Assembly (NCBI RefSeq): GCF_049671045.1
Contig: NZ_JBATUH010000017.1
Coordinates: 1 to 64,000, forward strand
Direction of reading: 5' to 3'
Origin: Parvibaculum sp049671045
GTDB taxonomy: Bacteria; Pseudomonadota; Alphaproteobacteria; Parvibaculales; Parvibaculaceae
Length of the DNA: 64,000 bases
Shown: positions 20,415 through 28,974 of the stretch, one piece after another
Numbering within the stretch: position 1 is the first letter of the stretch
Layout: every line of letters begins with the position of its first letter
The notes under the pieces: generated by a model
The model's input: the letters and a program-made list of their open reading frames with translations, nothing else
Databases searched by the model: none
Told to the model about the DNA's origin: nothing
Made by a program: the position numbers and the translations under genes

Positions 20415-21676
20415 GCCGCACACTGGCCCTGGAAGGAGACGCCATCATGGGCGGCGAGGCGGACGTCGAGGATCTCGCCCGGGCGCACGCTCGCATTGAC
20501 GAGGTGAACGGGCGTGAACTGGTTCGTGCGGCCGAGCGTCTCGCTTTCCATGAGCACGGTCCGCGTCGTTCCGACGCCCTCCTCGAGGTGGAGGCGGACA
20601 CGTTCGGCGCCCTTGGCACGCAGGCGCTCGGCGCGGGACTTGATGACGGCGCGATCGACCTGCGGCATGCGCGCGGCGGGCGTGCCGGGACGCGGCGAGA
20701 AGGGGAAGACGTGCAGCCAGGTGAGGCCGCATTCATCGACAAGGCGCAGCGTGTTCTCGAACATTTCCTCGGTCTCTGTCGGGAAGCCCGCGATGAAATC
20801 GGCGCCGAAGACGATGTCGGGCCGGAGGCGGCGCGCCTCGATGCAGAAGCGGATCGAGTCCTCGCGCAGATGCCGGCGCTTCATGCGCTTCAGGATCATG
20901 TTGTCGCCCGACTGAAGCGAGAGATGGAGATGCGGCATAAGCCGCTCCTCGTCGGCGATGAGGCGCATGAGTTCGTCGTCGGCCTCGATCGAGTCGATCG
21001 AGGACAGCCTGAGCCGCTCGAGTTCCGGCACGAGCTTCAGGATGCGGCGGGCGAGATTGCCGAGGCTCGGATGGCCGGGAAGGTCGCTGCCATAGGAGGT
21101 GATGTCGACGCCGGTGAGCACGACTTCCTTGTAGCCCGCCTCGACGAGGGTGCGGACCTGCGCCACGACCTCGCCCGCGGCGACGCTTCGCGAATTGCCG
21201 CGGCCATAGGGAATGATGCAGAAGGTGCAGCGATGGTCGCAGCCGTTCTGCACCTGCACGAAGGCGCGGGCGCGGCCTTCGAAACCGTGAACGAGATGGC
21301 CGGCCGTTTCGCGCACCGACATGATGTCGTTGACGATGACCTTTTCGTTCGAGTGGAGAGCGACGGCAGGCTGCCAGCTTTCGGCCTTCATCTTCTCGTC
21401 ATTGCCGAGGACGAGATCGACCTCGGGCATCTGCGCGAATTCGGCGGGCGCGATCTGCGCCGCGCAGCCGGTGACAATGATGCGCGCTTCCGGGTGCTCG
21501 CGCCGCGCCTTGCGGATCGCCTGGCGCGCCTGGCGCACGGCTTCGTTCGTCACCGCGCAGGTGTTGAAGATGATCGCGCCTTCGAGCCCGGCCTTTTCGG
21601 CGTGTTCCTTCATCACCTCGGATTCATAGGCGTTGAGGCGGCAGCCGAAGGTGACGACATCGGAAGGCTTCTTCAT
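20411..21676 (-). CDS. mtaB: tRNA t6A37 methylthiotransferase MtaB
   Basis: 421 residues. The N-terminal MTTase domain has its cluster cysteines C12, C40 and C71; the radical-SAM motif is C146xxxC150xxC153 in GCDHRCTFCIIPYGRG, and a short TRAM-like domain ends the protein. It inserts a methylthio group into threonylcarbamoyladenosine 37 of ANN-decoding tRNAs. The ATG overlaps the dapF stop (21673-21676) and the stop overlaps the ftsY start. Confidence 0.94.
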   Translation of the reverse strand: MKKPSDVVTFGCRLNAYESEVMKEHAEKAGLEGAIIFNTCAVTNEAVRQARQAIRKARREHPEARIIVTGCAAQIAPAEFAQMPEVDLVLGNDEKMKAESWQPAVALHSNEKVIVNDIMSVRETAGHLVHGFEGRARAFVQVQNGCDHRCTFCIIPYGRGNSRSVAAGEVVAQVRTLVEAGYKEVVLTGVDITSYGSDLPGHPSLGNLARRILKLVPELERLRLSSIDSIEADDELMRLIADEERLMPHLHLSLQSGDNMILKRMKRRHLREDSIRFCIEARRLRPDIVFGADFIAGFPTETEEMFENTLRLVDECGLTWLHVFPFSPRPGTPAARMPQVDRAVIKSRAERLRAKGAERVRLHLEEGVGTTRTVLMESETLGRTNQFTPVHLVNASVRPGEILDVRLAAHDGVSFQGQCAA

Positions 21677-22545
21677 GCCACGACTCCACCGGCGAGAAGG
21701 CGCGGATCGAGATCGCCTTCAAACTCGAAGGTGACCGGGCCCGTCATGTAGACGTGATTGTCCGCCTCGCGCCATTCGATCTCGAGATCGCCGCCGGGAA
21801 GCGTGACCGTCACCTTGCGCGCGGTGAGGCGCTTGCGGACACCGGCGACGGCAGCGGCGCAGGCGCCCGTTCCGCAGGCAAGCGTGAGCCCGGCGCCGCG
21901 CTCCCAGACGCGCAGCTTGATGTGATCGGGGGCGAGGACTTCCGCAACCGAGATGTTGGCCCGCTCGGGAAAGAGCGGATGGTTCTCGAGCATGGGGCCG
22001 ATGCGCGCGAGGTCGATCGCGTCCGCATCCTTCACGAAGAAGATCGCGTGCGGATTGCCCATGCTGACGACGCCGGGCGAATGCATGACGGGATTGCCGA
22101 GCGGCCCGACCTCAAGCTCGATCGAGCGCGTATCGGCGAATTCCTCCGACAGCGGGATCTCGTTCCACTTCAGCCTCGGCTCGCCCATGTCGACGGTAAT
22201 GCGCCCGTCGCCCGCATCGAAGCAGACGACCGGCCCCGACGGCGTCTCGAGGCGGATTTCCTTCCTGCCCGTTTCGTCCATGAGCAGCCGGCCGACGCAG
22301 CGCGTGGCATTGCCGCAGGCGCCGACCACCGAGCCGTCGGCATTGCGGATGCCCATATAGGCGTCGCCGTCGCCGCGAGGGCGCTCGATGGTGATGAGCT
22401 GGTCGCAGCCGACGCCCTTTTCGCGGTCGGCGATGGCGCGGGTCTGCGTTTCGGAGAGGGCAAGCGGCGTCTCGCGGACGTCCAGCACGACGAAGTCGTT
22501 GCCGAGCCCGTTCATCTTCCGGAAATGCGTGCGCGCCGTCACCAT
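21673..22545 (-). CDS. dapF: Diaminopimelate epimerase
   Basis: 290 residues. The two catalytic cysteines are C77 in GACGNATRC and C224 in LACGTGACA; MNGLGNDFVV opens the enzyme. It converts LL- to meso-diaminopimelate for lysine and peptidoglycan synthesis. First gene of the reverse block dapF-mtaB-ftsY-ispZ with four-base overlaps to mtaB. Confidence 0.96.
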   Translation of the reverse strand: MVTARTHFRKMNGLGNDFVVLDVRETPLALSETQTRAIADREKGVGCDQLITIERPRGDGDAYMGIRNADGSVVGACGNATRCVGRLLMDETGRKEIRLETPSGPVVCFDAGDGRITVDMGEPRLKWNEIPLSEEFADTRSIELEVGPLGNPVMHSPGVVSMGNPHAIFFVKDADAIDLARIGPMLENHPLFPERANISVAEVLAPDHIKLRVWERGAGLTLACGTGACAAAVAGVRKRLTARKVTVTLPGGDLEIEWREADNHVYMTGPVTFEFEGDLDPRLLAGGVVA

Positions 22546-22676
22546 GATGGCCGCTTATATGGCGCTTTTCGCCCCGAAATGCCAGTTGATTGCCGCTTTG
22601 TGGGCGGGCGCTCTGGCGGTTAGTGTCTCCCTGTTGCCACTTGATGATGCCACCGGGCTGCCAAAGGAGGAACGGC

Positions 22677-23165
22677 ATGCAGGAATTATTGCCCATCGCG
22701 GAGAGGATCGGGGCGCGGCTCAAGGAGCGCGGCGAGACCATCGCCGTCTCGGAATCCTCGACCGGCGGGCTCATGTCGGCGGCGCTTCTGTCGGTTCCGG
22801 GGGCGTCGGCCTATTATCTCGGCGGCGCCGTCGTCTATACGCAGAAGGCGCGGCGCGTGCTCATCGACCTTCCCGACGAGGCCATCGTCGCGGCAAAGGC
22901 GCAGAAACCCTTGAGCGAGCCCTTCGTCCTTCTCCTCGGCCGGACGCTCCGGGCCGAGTTTGCGGCCGACTGGGCGCTTGCCGAGATCGGCGCCACGGGC
23001 CCCGCGGGCAGTCGTTACGGAGATCCGGCGGGCACGGGCTGCCTCGCTCTCGTCGGGCCGGTCGAGCAGAGCCTCACCGTCTCCACGGGCAGCGACGACC
23101 GCATCGCCAACATGCGCGCCTTCGCGCGGACCGGGCTTGAACTCCTTCTCAAAAATCTTATTTGA
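22677..23165 (+). CDS. pncC: CinA C-terminal domain protein, probable nicotinamide-nucleotide amidohydrolase
   Basis: 162 residues, the stand-alone form of the CinA C-terminal domain. The start is fixed by AAAGGAGG 6 bases before ATG 22677; the open frame runs further upstream without a site. VSESSTGGLMSAALLSVPGAS contains the family Ser/Thr cluster, and IGATGPAGSRYGDPAGTG matches the second conserved block. Homologues such as E. coli PncC deamidate NMN for NAD recycling; activity here is inferred. Confidence 0.88.
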   Translation: MQELLPIAERIGARLKERGETIAVSESSTGGLMSAALLSVPGASAYYLGGAVVYTQKARRVLIDLPDEAIVAAKAQKPLSEPFVLLLGRTLRAEFAADWALAEIGATGPAGSRYGDPAGTGCLALVGPVEQSLTVSTGSDDRIANMRAFARTGLELLLKNLI

Positions 23166-23235
23166 AATCAGGCGGTTATCTTTAGGTGGTCTGTTTGCCG
23201 GGCGTAAAGCCCGGCGCAAATCGGGAGGTTCCGGC

Positions 23236-23445
23236 ATGAATCAGAACCCGCATCTCAATCCCTTCGAGGCGCGTCTCCGGGACAAGCCGAGGCCGCTTGC
23301 CTCTCTCGGCCGCCTCGCCCCGCAATTCAAGGCGCAGCGCGAGGGCGGTCTTGCCAGTCTTCTCTACCGCGAGGCCGCAATGAGGCAGAAGGCGGCGCGC
23401 GAAGCCGTGCGGCGGGCAAGGTTCCCGCGAGGCGAGTTCCGGTAA
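23236..23445 (+). CDS. Small basic hypothetical protein
   Basis: 69 residues, ATG with GGGAGG 6 bases upstream. The protein is Arg/Ala-rich and probably helical with no membrane segment or Cys. I do not recognise a family. A short hairpin GCCGGGC/GCCCGGC (23197-23215) precedes it. The good ribosome binding site is the main reason for calling it; it may be restricted to close relatives. Confidence 0.5.
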   Translation: MNQNPHLNPFEARLRDKPRPLASLGRLAPQFKAQREGGLASLLYREAAMRQKAAREAVRRARFPRGEFR

Positions 23446-23486
23446 ATCGCCGGGCCGTGGCGGTGCGCCCGCGCTTCGGGCGCCGG

Positions 23487-23515
23487 TTGACTCTCGCCCG
23501 CCGCGGCTCTAGTTT
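23487..23515 (+). promoter_or_regulatory. Sigma70-like promoter of ffh
   Basis: TTGACT (23487-23492), 17-bp spacer, TAGTTT (23510-23515). It lies about 130 bases before the ffh start and just after the small upstream gene. Confidence 0.45.
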
Positions 23516-23644
23516 CCGCACCGACTTTCGGGACATTGTTGCGCCCCGATCCGCCCGAGGCATGGAGCCCGGGTCAACATCCGCCGACGAGGGTTCGTTC
23601 GCGGGTGCTTTTTTGCTTTGTGTGGACAGGACCGGCGAAAGCCC

Positions 23645-25174
23645 ATGTTCGAAAACCTGACAGGCCGTCTCGGCGACGTCTTTTCCAAGCTCAGAGGGCG
23701 CGGCGCGCTCTCCGAGAAGGACGTCGACGAGGCCATGCGCGAGGTCCGCAGGGCGCTGCTCGAAGCGGATGTGGCGCTGCCGGTCGTCAAGGACTTCATC
23801 GACAAGGTGAAGGCGCGCGCGGTCGGCGCCGAGGTTCTCAAATCGGTGACGCCGGGCCAGCAGGTCATCAAGATCGTCCATGACGAGCTTGTCGAGATGC
23901 TCGGGGGCACGGCCGACACCTCGATCTCGCTGCACGCGGCGCCGCCCGTCGCCATCATGATGGTCGGCCTTCAGGGCTCCGGCAAAACGACCTCGACGGC
24001 GAAGATCGCCCGCCGCTTCCAGGAGCGCGACAAGCGCCGCGTGCTCATGGCCTCGCTCGATACGCGCCGCCCGGCCGCGCAGGAGCAGCTCAAGATTCTC
24101 GGCGAGCAGACCGGCGTTCCCACGCTGCCGATCATCGCCGGCCAGCAGCCGGTGCAGATCGCCCGCCGCGCGATCGAGGCGGCGCGTCTGGGCGGCTATG
24201 ACATCGTCATGCTCGATACGGCCGGCCGCATCCATATCGACGAAGCGCTGATGGCCGAGGTCGCGGAGGTTCGCGACGCCGCCCAGCCGACCGAAACGCT
24301 TCTCGTCGCCGACAGCCTGACGGGACAGGACGCCGTCAATGTCGCGCAGCACTTCAAGGATCGCATCGGCGTCACCGGTATCGTCCTGACACGGACGGAT
24401 GGCGACGGGCGCGGCGGCGCGGCGCTTTCGATGCGCGCCGTCACGGGCGTTCCGATCAAGCTTCTCGGCACCGGCGAAAAGCTCGATCAGCTCGAGGATT
24501 TCCGCGCCGAGCGCGTGGCGGGCCGCATTCTCGGCATGGGCGACGTCGTCAGCCTCGTCGAAAAGGCGGCCGAGACGATCGACGCCGAAAAGGCGCAGAA
24601 GATCGCGGCCAGAATGAAGAAGGGCCAGTTCGATCTCGACGATCTGGCCGAACAGCTCGCGCAGATGAAGCGCATGGGCGGCATGAAGGGCGTGCTCGGC
24701 ATGTTGCCCGGCGTCGCCAAGGCGCAGGCGCAGATGGCGAACGCGCATATGGATGACCGCGTCATCAAGCGGCAGGCGGCGATCATCTCGTCGATGACCA
24801 GGGCCGAGCGGCGCAATCCGGCGCTGCTCAACGCCAGCCGCAAGCGGCGCATCGCGGCGGGCTCGGGTACCGAGGTGCAGGAGATCAACCGGCTTCTCAA
24901 GCTCCATCGCCAGATGGCCGACATGATGAAGATGATGGCGCGCCAGAAGGGCGGCGGCCTTCTCGGCAAGCTCTTCGGCGGCGGCATGCCGGAGCTTCCG
25001 CCCGAACTTGCGAATAATCCCGAAGCGCTGAAGGACATGCTGCCGAAGGGCGGCCTTCCCGGCGGGCTGCCGGGACTTTCGGGCGGCGGATTGCCGGGGC
25101 TTCCCGGTCTTCCGGGCGGCCGGCCCGGGTTTCCCGGCTTGCCGGGTCTGCCCGCGGGCAAAAAGAAGAAATGA
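23645..25174 (+). CDS. ffh: Signal recognition particle protein Ffh
   Basis: 509 residues; ATG 23645 gives the standard N-terminus. N domain about 1-85, G domain with P-loop GLQGSGKTTS at 108-117, DTRRPAAQEQL, DTAGRIHID and TRTDGDGRGG, then the Met-rich M domain (about 325-450) that binds signal peptides and 4.5S RNA. The C-terminus from about 455 is a Gly/Leu/Pro repeat (GLPGLPGLPGG type) ending in KKKK. Ffh with 4.5S RNA targets nascent membrane proteins to FtsY. The 4.5S RNA gene was not seen in this window. First gene of the ffh-rpsP-rimM-trmD-rplS group. Confidence 0.95.
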   Translation: MFENLTGRLGDVFSKLRGRGALSEKDVDEAMREVRRALLEADVALPVVKDFIDKVKARAVGAEVLKSVTPGQQVIKIVHDELVEMLGGTADTSISLHAAPPVAIMMVGLQGSGKTTSTAKIARRFQERDKRRVLMASLDTRRPAAQEQLKILGEQTGVPTLPIIAGQQPVQIARRAIEAARLGGYDIVMLDTAGRIHIDEALMAEVAEVRDAAQPTETLLVADSLTGQDAVNVAQHFKDRIGVTGIVLTRTDGDGRGGAALSMRAVTGVPIKLLGTGEKLDQLEDFRAERVAGRILGMGDVVSLVEKAAETIDAEKAQKIAARMKKGQFDLDDLAEQLAQMKRMGGMKGVLGMLPGVAKAQAQMANAHMDDRVIKRQAAIISSMTRAERRNPALLNASRKRRIAAGSGTEVQEINRLLKLHRQMADMMKMMARQKGGGLLGKLFGGGMPELPPELANNPEALKDMLPKGGLPGGLPGLSGGGLPGLPGLPGGRPGFPGLPGLPAGKKKK

Positions 25175-25237
25175 GTTTCGCGGGGGCGCCCCCCGCAATC
25201 GGTTCAGTTCCAGTTTCACTGAAAGGCAGAAACAAAC

Positions 25238-25612
25238 ATGGCTCTCAAGATCAGGCTCGCCCGTGGCGGCGCGAAGAAGCGTCCCGTCTACCGCATCGTC
25301 ATCGCCGACACGCGCTCGCCGCGCGACGGCCGCTTCATCGAGAAGATCGGCACCTTCAATCCGACGCTTCCCAAGGATCACAAGGAGCGCCTCGCGCTCG
25401 ACCTCGAGCGCGCGAAGCACTGGCTCTCGGTCGGTGCCGTTCCGACCGATCGCGTCGAGCGTTTCCTCGATGGCGCGGGCCTCCTGAAGCGCACGACGAA
25501 GAACAATCCGGAAAAGGCGAAGCCCAAGGCGAAGGCGCAGGAGCGTCTGGCCGCCGCTGCCGCCGCCGCGGAAGAGGCGAAGGCCGCCGCCGAAGCTCCG
25601 GCCGAGGCCTGA
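25238..25612 (+). CDS. rpsP: 30S ribosomal protein S16
   Basis: 124 residues. The first 80 match S16 from MALKIRLARGGAKKRPVYRI onward, with DGRFIEKIGTFNP and FLDGAGLLKRT. The last 40 residues are a Lys/Ala/Glu extension common in Alphaproteobacteria. AAAGG precedes the ATG; a GC hairpin (GCGGGGG/CCCCCGC, about 25181-25198) lies between ffh and rpsP. Confidence 0.96.
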   Translation: MALKIRLARGGAKKRPVYRIVIADTRSPRDGRFIEKIGTFNPTLPKDHKERLALDLERAKHWLSVGAVPTDRVERFLDGAGLLKRTTKNNPEKAKPKAKAQERLAAAAAAAEEAKAAAEAPAEA

Positions 25613-25637
25613 GGCACGGCCCGCGTCCACTGAGCCC

Positions 25638-26201
25638 ATGGCAGGCACGCAGCAGAAGAGGGTCTGTCTCGGCGTCATCGTGGGCGCGCATGGCGTGCGC
25701 GGCCTCGTGCGGGTGAAGCCCTTCACGGAGGAACCGGAAGGGCTTGCCGCCTATGGGCCGGTCGAGACGAAGGACGGGTCGCGCCGCTTCGGGATCGAGG
25801 TGACGGGGCTTGCCAAGGGCACAGTCATCTGCCGGCTCGAAGGGGTCGGGGACCGGGACGAGGCGGAGCGGCTGCGCGGGACGGAGCTTTACGTCGATCG
25901 CGCGCGGCTCCCCGAGGCGGGTGACGAGGACGTCTGGTATCACGCCGACCTGATCGGGCTCGCAGCCATCGGCAAGGATGGGCGCGATTTCGGAAAGGTC
26001 GTCGCGGTACAGAATTTCGGCGCGGGCGATCTCCTCGAGATCGAGCCACCGGAAGGCGGGCCGACGGTCTATCTGCCCTTCACGGGCGAGAACGTGCCCG
26101 CGATCGAACCCGAAGCCGGGCGGCTCGTCATCGATCCGCCGGGCGGCCTCTTCGACGAGGCGCCGGGCGAGGACGGCGCCGGGGAGGGCCGGGATGGCTG
26201 A
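25638..26201 (+). CDS. rimM: Ribosome maturation factor RimM
   Basis: 187 residues. The N-terminal RimM domain starts with LGVIVGAHGVRGLVRVKPF and carries LEGVGDRDEAERLRGTEL; the C-terminal PRC-barrel has DEDVWYHADLIGL and VYLPFTGENVP. RimM binds S19 and helps mature the 30S head. The start codon has only a weak ribosome binding site; the end overlaps trmD by eight bases. Confidence 0.94.
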   Translation: MAGTQQKRVCLGVIVGAHGVRGLVRVKPFTEEPEGLAAYGPVETKDGSRRFGIEVTGLAKGTVICRLEGVGDRDEAERLRGTELYVDRARLPEAGDEDVWYHADLIGLAAIGKDGRDFGKVVAVQNFGAGDLLEIEPPEGGPTVYLPFTGENVPAIEPEAGRLVIDPPGGLFDEAPGEDGAGEGRDG

Positions 26202-26916
26202 GGCGTGGGAGGCCACGGTTCTGACGCTCTTCCCGGAGATGTTTCCAGGACCGCTCGGCATTTCGCTGGCCGGGCGGGCGCTCGAGGCGGGCATCTGGCG
26301 GCTCGATGCGGTGGACATACGCGGCTTTGCGCGCGATAAGCACCGCACGGTCGACGACACGCCTTCGGGCGGCGGGCCCGGCATGGTCATGCGGGCCGAT
26401 GTGATGGCGGCGGCGGTCGATGCGGTTCATCCCGCGCAATCGCTCAAGCCATTGATTTACTTGAGCCCTCGTGGCGCGCCGCTGACGCAGGCGCGCGTGA
26501 GGGATCTGGCGGCGGGGCCGGGGGTCACGCTGGTCTGCGGGCGCTTCGAGGGGCTCGACGAGCGGGTCATCGAGGCGCGCGGCATGGAAGAGGTGAGCCT
26601 GGGGGACTTCGTGCTCTCCGGCGGGGAGCCTGCGGCGATCGCCCTGCTCGATGCGGCGGTCAGGCTTCTTCCCGGCGTGATGGGCAAGGAGGCGTCCGGC
26701 GAGGACGAGAGTTTCGAGAGCGGATTGCTCGAATATCCGCATTACACGCGGCCCCAGATTTTCGAGGGACGCGAGATCCCGGCGGTTCTGACCTCCGGCG
26801 ATCACGGGAAGATCAAGGCCTGGCGGCGTGCCATGGCCGAGGCGTTGACGAAGGAAAGGCGGCCTGATCTCTGGGGGAATTTTCTCAAGAGAAAAGCCAA
26901 AGACAGTCGCCAGTGA
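26194..26916 (+). CDS. trmD: tRNA (guanine(37)-N1)-methyltransferase
   Basis: 240 residues. TrmD landmarks are TLFPEMFPGPLG at the start, VDDTPSGGGPGMVM, the trefoil-knot SAM site LVCGRFEGLDERVIE, SLGDFVLSGGEPAA, and EYPHYTRP. It methylates G37 of tRNAs to prevent frameshifting. GGGGAGGG precedes the ATG, which lies inside the end of rimM. Confidence 0.96.
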   Translation: MAEAWEATVLTLFPEMFPGPLGISLAGRALEAGIWRLDAVDIRGFARDKHRTVDDTPSGGGPGMVMRADVMAAAVDAVHPAQSLKPLIYLSPRGAPLTQARVRDLAAGPGVTLVCGRFEGLDERVIEARGMEEVSLGDFVLSGGEPAAIALLDAAVRLLPGVMGKEASGEDESFESGLLEYPHYTRPQIFEGREIPAVLTSGDHGKIKAWRRAMAEALTKERRPDLWGNFLKRKAKDSRQ

Positions 26917-26944
26917 CATTGAAGTGTGATAATGAAGCGCGCTT

Positions 26945-26990
26945 CCGGACGGGTAAAAACCCGGCAAGGCCCTTTCGGGCACGGGTCCGG
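26945..26990 (+). promoter_or_regulatory. Candidate structured leader (three-way junction) upstream of rplS
   Basis: CCGGAC (26945-26950) pairs with GTCCGG (26985-26990). Inside lie two complete hairpins: GGGT-AAAA-ACCC (26951-26962) and GCCC-TTTC-GGGC (26969-26980). All three helices are perfect, giving a compact three-way junction 26 bases before the rplS ATG. Position between trmD and rplS suggests control of L19 level, for example by binding of L19; that function is inference. Confidence 0.5.
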
Positions 26991-27016
26991 CGCCTTCAAT
27001 ACCTGAGGTTAGACAG

Positions 27017-27409
27017 ATGAATATCATTGAGCAGCTCGAGCAGGAGCAGATGGGAACGCTCTCCAACGGCAAGGAGATTCCCGATTTCGCGCCCGGCGAT
27101 ACGCTGATCGTCAATGTGAAGGTCGTCGAAGGCGAGCGTTCGCGCGTGCAGGCCTATGAGGGCGTGTGCATCGCCCGCTCTGGCGCCGGCCTCAACGAGA
27201 ACTTCACCGTCCGCAAGATTTCCTATGGCGAGGGCGTGGAGCGCGTTTTCCCGATCTACAGCCCGCTCGTCGACTCGATCAAGGTGGTGCGCCGTGGCCG
27301 TGTGCGCCGTGCGAAGCTTTATTATCTGCGCGGGCGCCGTGGCAAGTCGGCCCGAATTGTCGAGAAGCAGGACAACAAAGCCCGCTCGCAAGAGAACGGC
27401 GCCGCCTGA
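27017..27409 (+). CDS. rplS: 50S ribosomal protein L19
   Basis: 130 residues. Full L19: GDTLIVNVKVVEGERSRVQ, YEGVCIARSGAGLNENFTVRK in two parts, GVERVFPIYSP and AKLYYLRGRRGKSARI. GAGG lies upstream of the ATG. It sits at the 30S-50S interface. A terminator follows 33 bases after the stop. Confidence 0.97.
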   Translation: MNIIEQLEQEQMGTLSNGKEIPDFAPGDTLIVNVKVVEGERSRVQAYEGVCIARSGAGLNENFTVRKISYGEGVERVFPIYSPLVDSIKVVRRGRVRRAKLYYLRGRRGKSARIVEKQDNKARSQENGAA

Positions 27410-27441
27410 ATTCGTCCGCAGACGATAAGACGAGACGCATG

Positions 27442-27475
27442 AAGCGGGCAGGGCGCGAGCCCCGTGCCCGCTTTT
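27442..27475 (+). terminator. Rho-independent terminator after rplS
   Basis: AAGCGGGCA (27442-27450) pairs with TGCCCGCTT (27465-27473), with an inner GGGC/GCCC pair, followed by TTTT. Confidence 0.85.
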
Positions 27476-27515
27476 CGCTTTCGACGCCTGCGAAAATGTG
27501 AATTGGGGAACCGAC

Positions 27516-27547
27516 GGAGCCCGGGAATCGAACCGGATTCAGGCTCC
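27516..27547 (+). promoter_or_regulatory. Hairpin in the leuC leader
   Basis: GGAGCC (27516-27521) pairs with GGCTCC (27542-27547) and inside it GAATC (27525-27529) pairs with GATTC (27536-27540). The structure ends 5 bases before the leuC Shine-Dalgarno AAGGAG. Read on the minus strand the loop resembles a tRNA T-arm (GGTTCGATTCC), but no cloverleaf surrounds it. Confidence 0.45.
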
Positions 27548-27566
27548 CGGACAAGGAGTGAAGAAG

Positions 27567-28973
27567 ATGGCTGCTCCACGCACCATGTACGACAAAATCT
27601 GGGATGCGCACCTCGTCGACATGCAGGAGGACGGCACCGGCCTCCTCTATATCGACCGGCATCTCGTGCATGAAGTGACGAGCCCGCAGGCTTTCGAGGG
27701 TCTGCGCATGGCCGGCCGCAAGGTGCGCGCGCCCGAGAAGACGCTCGCCGTCGCCGATCACAACGTGCCGACGACCGACCGCTCGAAAGGCATCGCCGAC
27801 GAGGAAAGCCGCATCCAGGTCCAGACGCTCGAGGACAATGCGCGCGAGTTCGGCATCCAGTATCTGGCGATGAGCGACAAGCGGCAGGGCATCGTCCATA
27901 TCGTCGGGCCCGAGCAGGGCTTCACGCTCCCCGGCACCACCATCGTCTGCGGCGACAGCCACACCTCGACGCATGGCGCCTTCGGCGCGCTCGCGCATGG
28001 CATCGGCACTTCCGAGGTCGAGCATGTGCTCGCGACGCAGACGCTCATTCAGGCCAAGGCGAAGAACCTGCGCATCAATGTCGTCGGCAAGGCGCCGGAA
28101 GGCTTCACGGCGAAGGACATCGCGCTCGCCATCATCGGCCATATCGGCACGGCGGGCGGCACGGGCTATGTCGTCGAATATGCGGGCGAGGCGATCCGCG
28201 ATCTTTCCATGGAAGGCCGCATGACCGTCTGCAACATGACGATCGAGGCGGGCGCGCGCGCCGGCCTCGTCGCGCCGGACGAGAAGACCTTCGAATATTT
28301 CAAGGGCCGGCCGATGGCGCCGAAGGGCGAAGCCTGGGAGAAGGCGGTCGCCTACTGGAAGACGCTGCCATCCGACGAAGGCGCGCATTTCGACAAGGAA
28401 GTGACCGTCGATATCGCCAATCTGCCGCCGATGATCACCTGGGGCACGAGCCCTGAAAACGTCATCCGCATCACCGACCGCATTCCGGACCCGGCGACTG
28501 TCGCCGATGAGGGCAAGCGCCACGCCATGGAGCGCTCGCTCGAATATATGGGCCTCACGCCCGGTACGCCGATCACGGAAGTCAGGATCGACCGTGTCTT
28601 CATCGGCTCCTGCACCAATGGACGCATCGAGGATCTGCGCGCGGCGGCGGCGATCGCAAAGGGCAAGAAGGTAGCCCCCACCGTCAGCGCCATGGTCGTT
28701 CCGGGCTCGGGCCTTGTGAAGGAACAGGCGGAGGCGGAAGGTCTCGACAAGATCTTCCTCGAAGCGGGCTTCGAGTGGCGCGAGCCGGGCTGTTCCATGT
28801 GCCTTGCGATGAATGCCGACAAGCTCGCGCCGGGCGAGCGCTGCGCCTCGACCTCGAACCGCAATTTCGAGGGCCGTCAGGGACGCGGCGGGCGCACGCA
28901 TCTCGTCTCGCCCGCCATGGCGGCGGCGGCGGCGATCGCGGGGCATTTCGTCGATGTGAGGGAGGTGAAGTGA
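27567..28973 (+). CDS. leuC: 3-isopropylmalate dehydratase large subunit
   Basis: 468 residues; ATG 27567 has AAGGAG 8 bases upstream. Aconitase-type [4Fe-4S] ligands are C349 (GSCTNGR), C409 and C412 (PGCSMCLAMN). With LeuD it isomerises 2-isopropylmalate to 3-isopropylmalate in leucine synthesis. The last 44 codons are present a second time downstream of the next gene (29365-29496), and the final codons contain a perfect GGAGGTGA that can serve as ribosome binding site for the following gene. Confidence 0.96.
   Translation: MAAPRTMYDKIWDAHLVDMQEDGTGLLYIDRHLVHEVTSPQAFEGLRMAGRKVRAPEKTLAVADHNVPTTDRSKGIADEESRIQVQTLEDNAREFGIQYLAMSDKRQGIVHIVGPEQGFTLPGTTIVCGDSHTSTHGAFGALAHGIGTSEVEHVLATQTLIQAKAKNLRINVVGKAPEGFTAKDIALAIIGHIGTAGGTGYVVEYAGEAIRDLSMEGRMTVCNMTIEAGARAGLVAPDEKTFEYFKGRPMAPKGEAWEKAVAYWKTLPSDEGAHFDKEVTVDIANLPPMITWGTSPENVIRITDRIPDPATVADEGKRHAMERSLEYMGLTPGTPITEVRIDRVFIGSCTNGRIEDLRAAAAIAKGKKVAPTVSAMVVPGSGLVKEQAEAEGLDKIFLEAGFEWREPGCSMCLAMNADKLAPGERCASTSNRNFEGRQGRGGRTHLVSPAMAAAAAIAGHFVDVREVK
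28839..28961 (+). repeat. Direct repeat copy A: 3' end of leuC
   Basis: 123 bp identical, base for base, to 29365-29487. This copy is the live leuC C-terminus, encoding the residues from ERCASTSNRNF to the last few codons. After the identical part the copies diverge to AGGGAGGTGAAGTGA here and AGGAAAGTGTAG downstream. Confidence 0.95.
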
Positions 28974-28974
28974 G

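Noticed and set aside
23327..25726. 799-codon open frame antisense to ffh and rpsP
   Set aside because: Spans several real genes on the plus strand and has no ribosome binding site or domain.
27515..27590. tRNA gene on the minus strand before leuC
   Set aside because: Only a T-arm-like piece is present; no D-arm, anticodon arm or acceptor pairing could be found.
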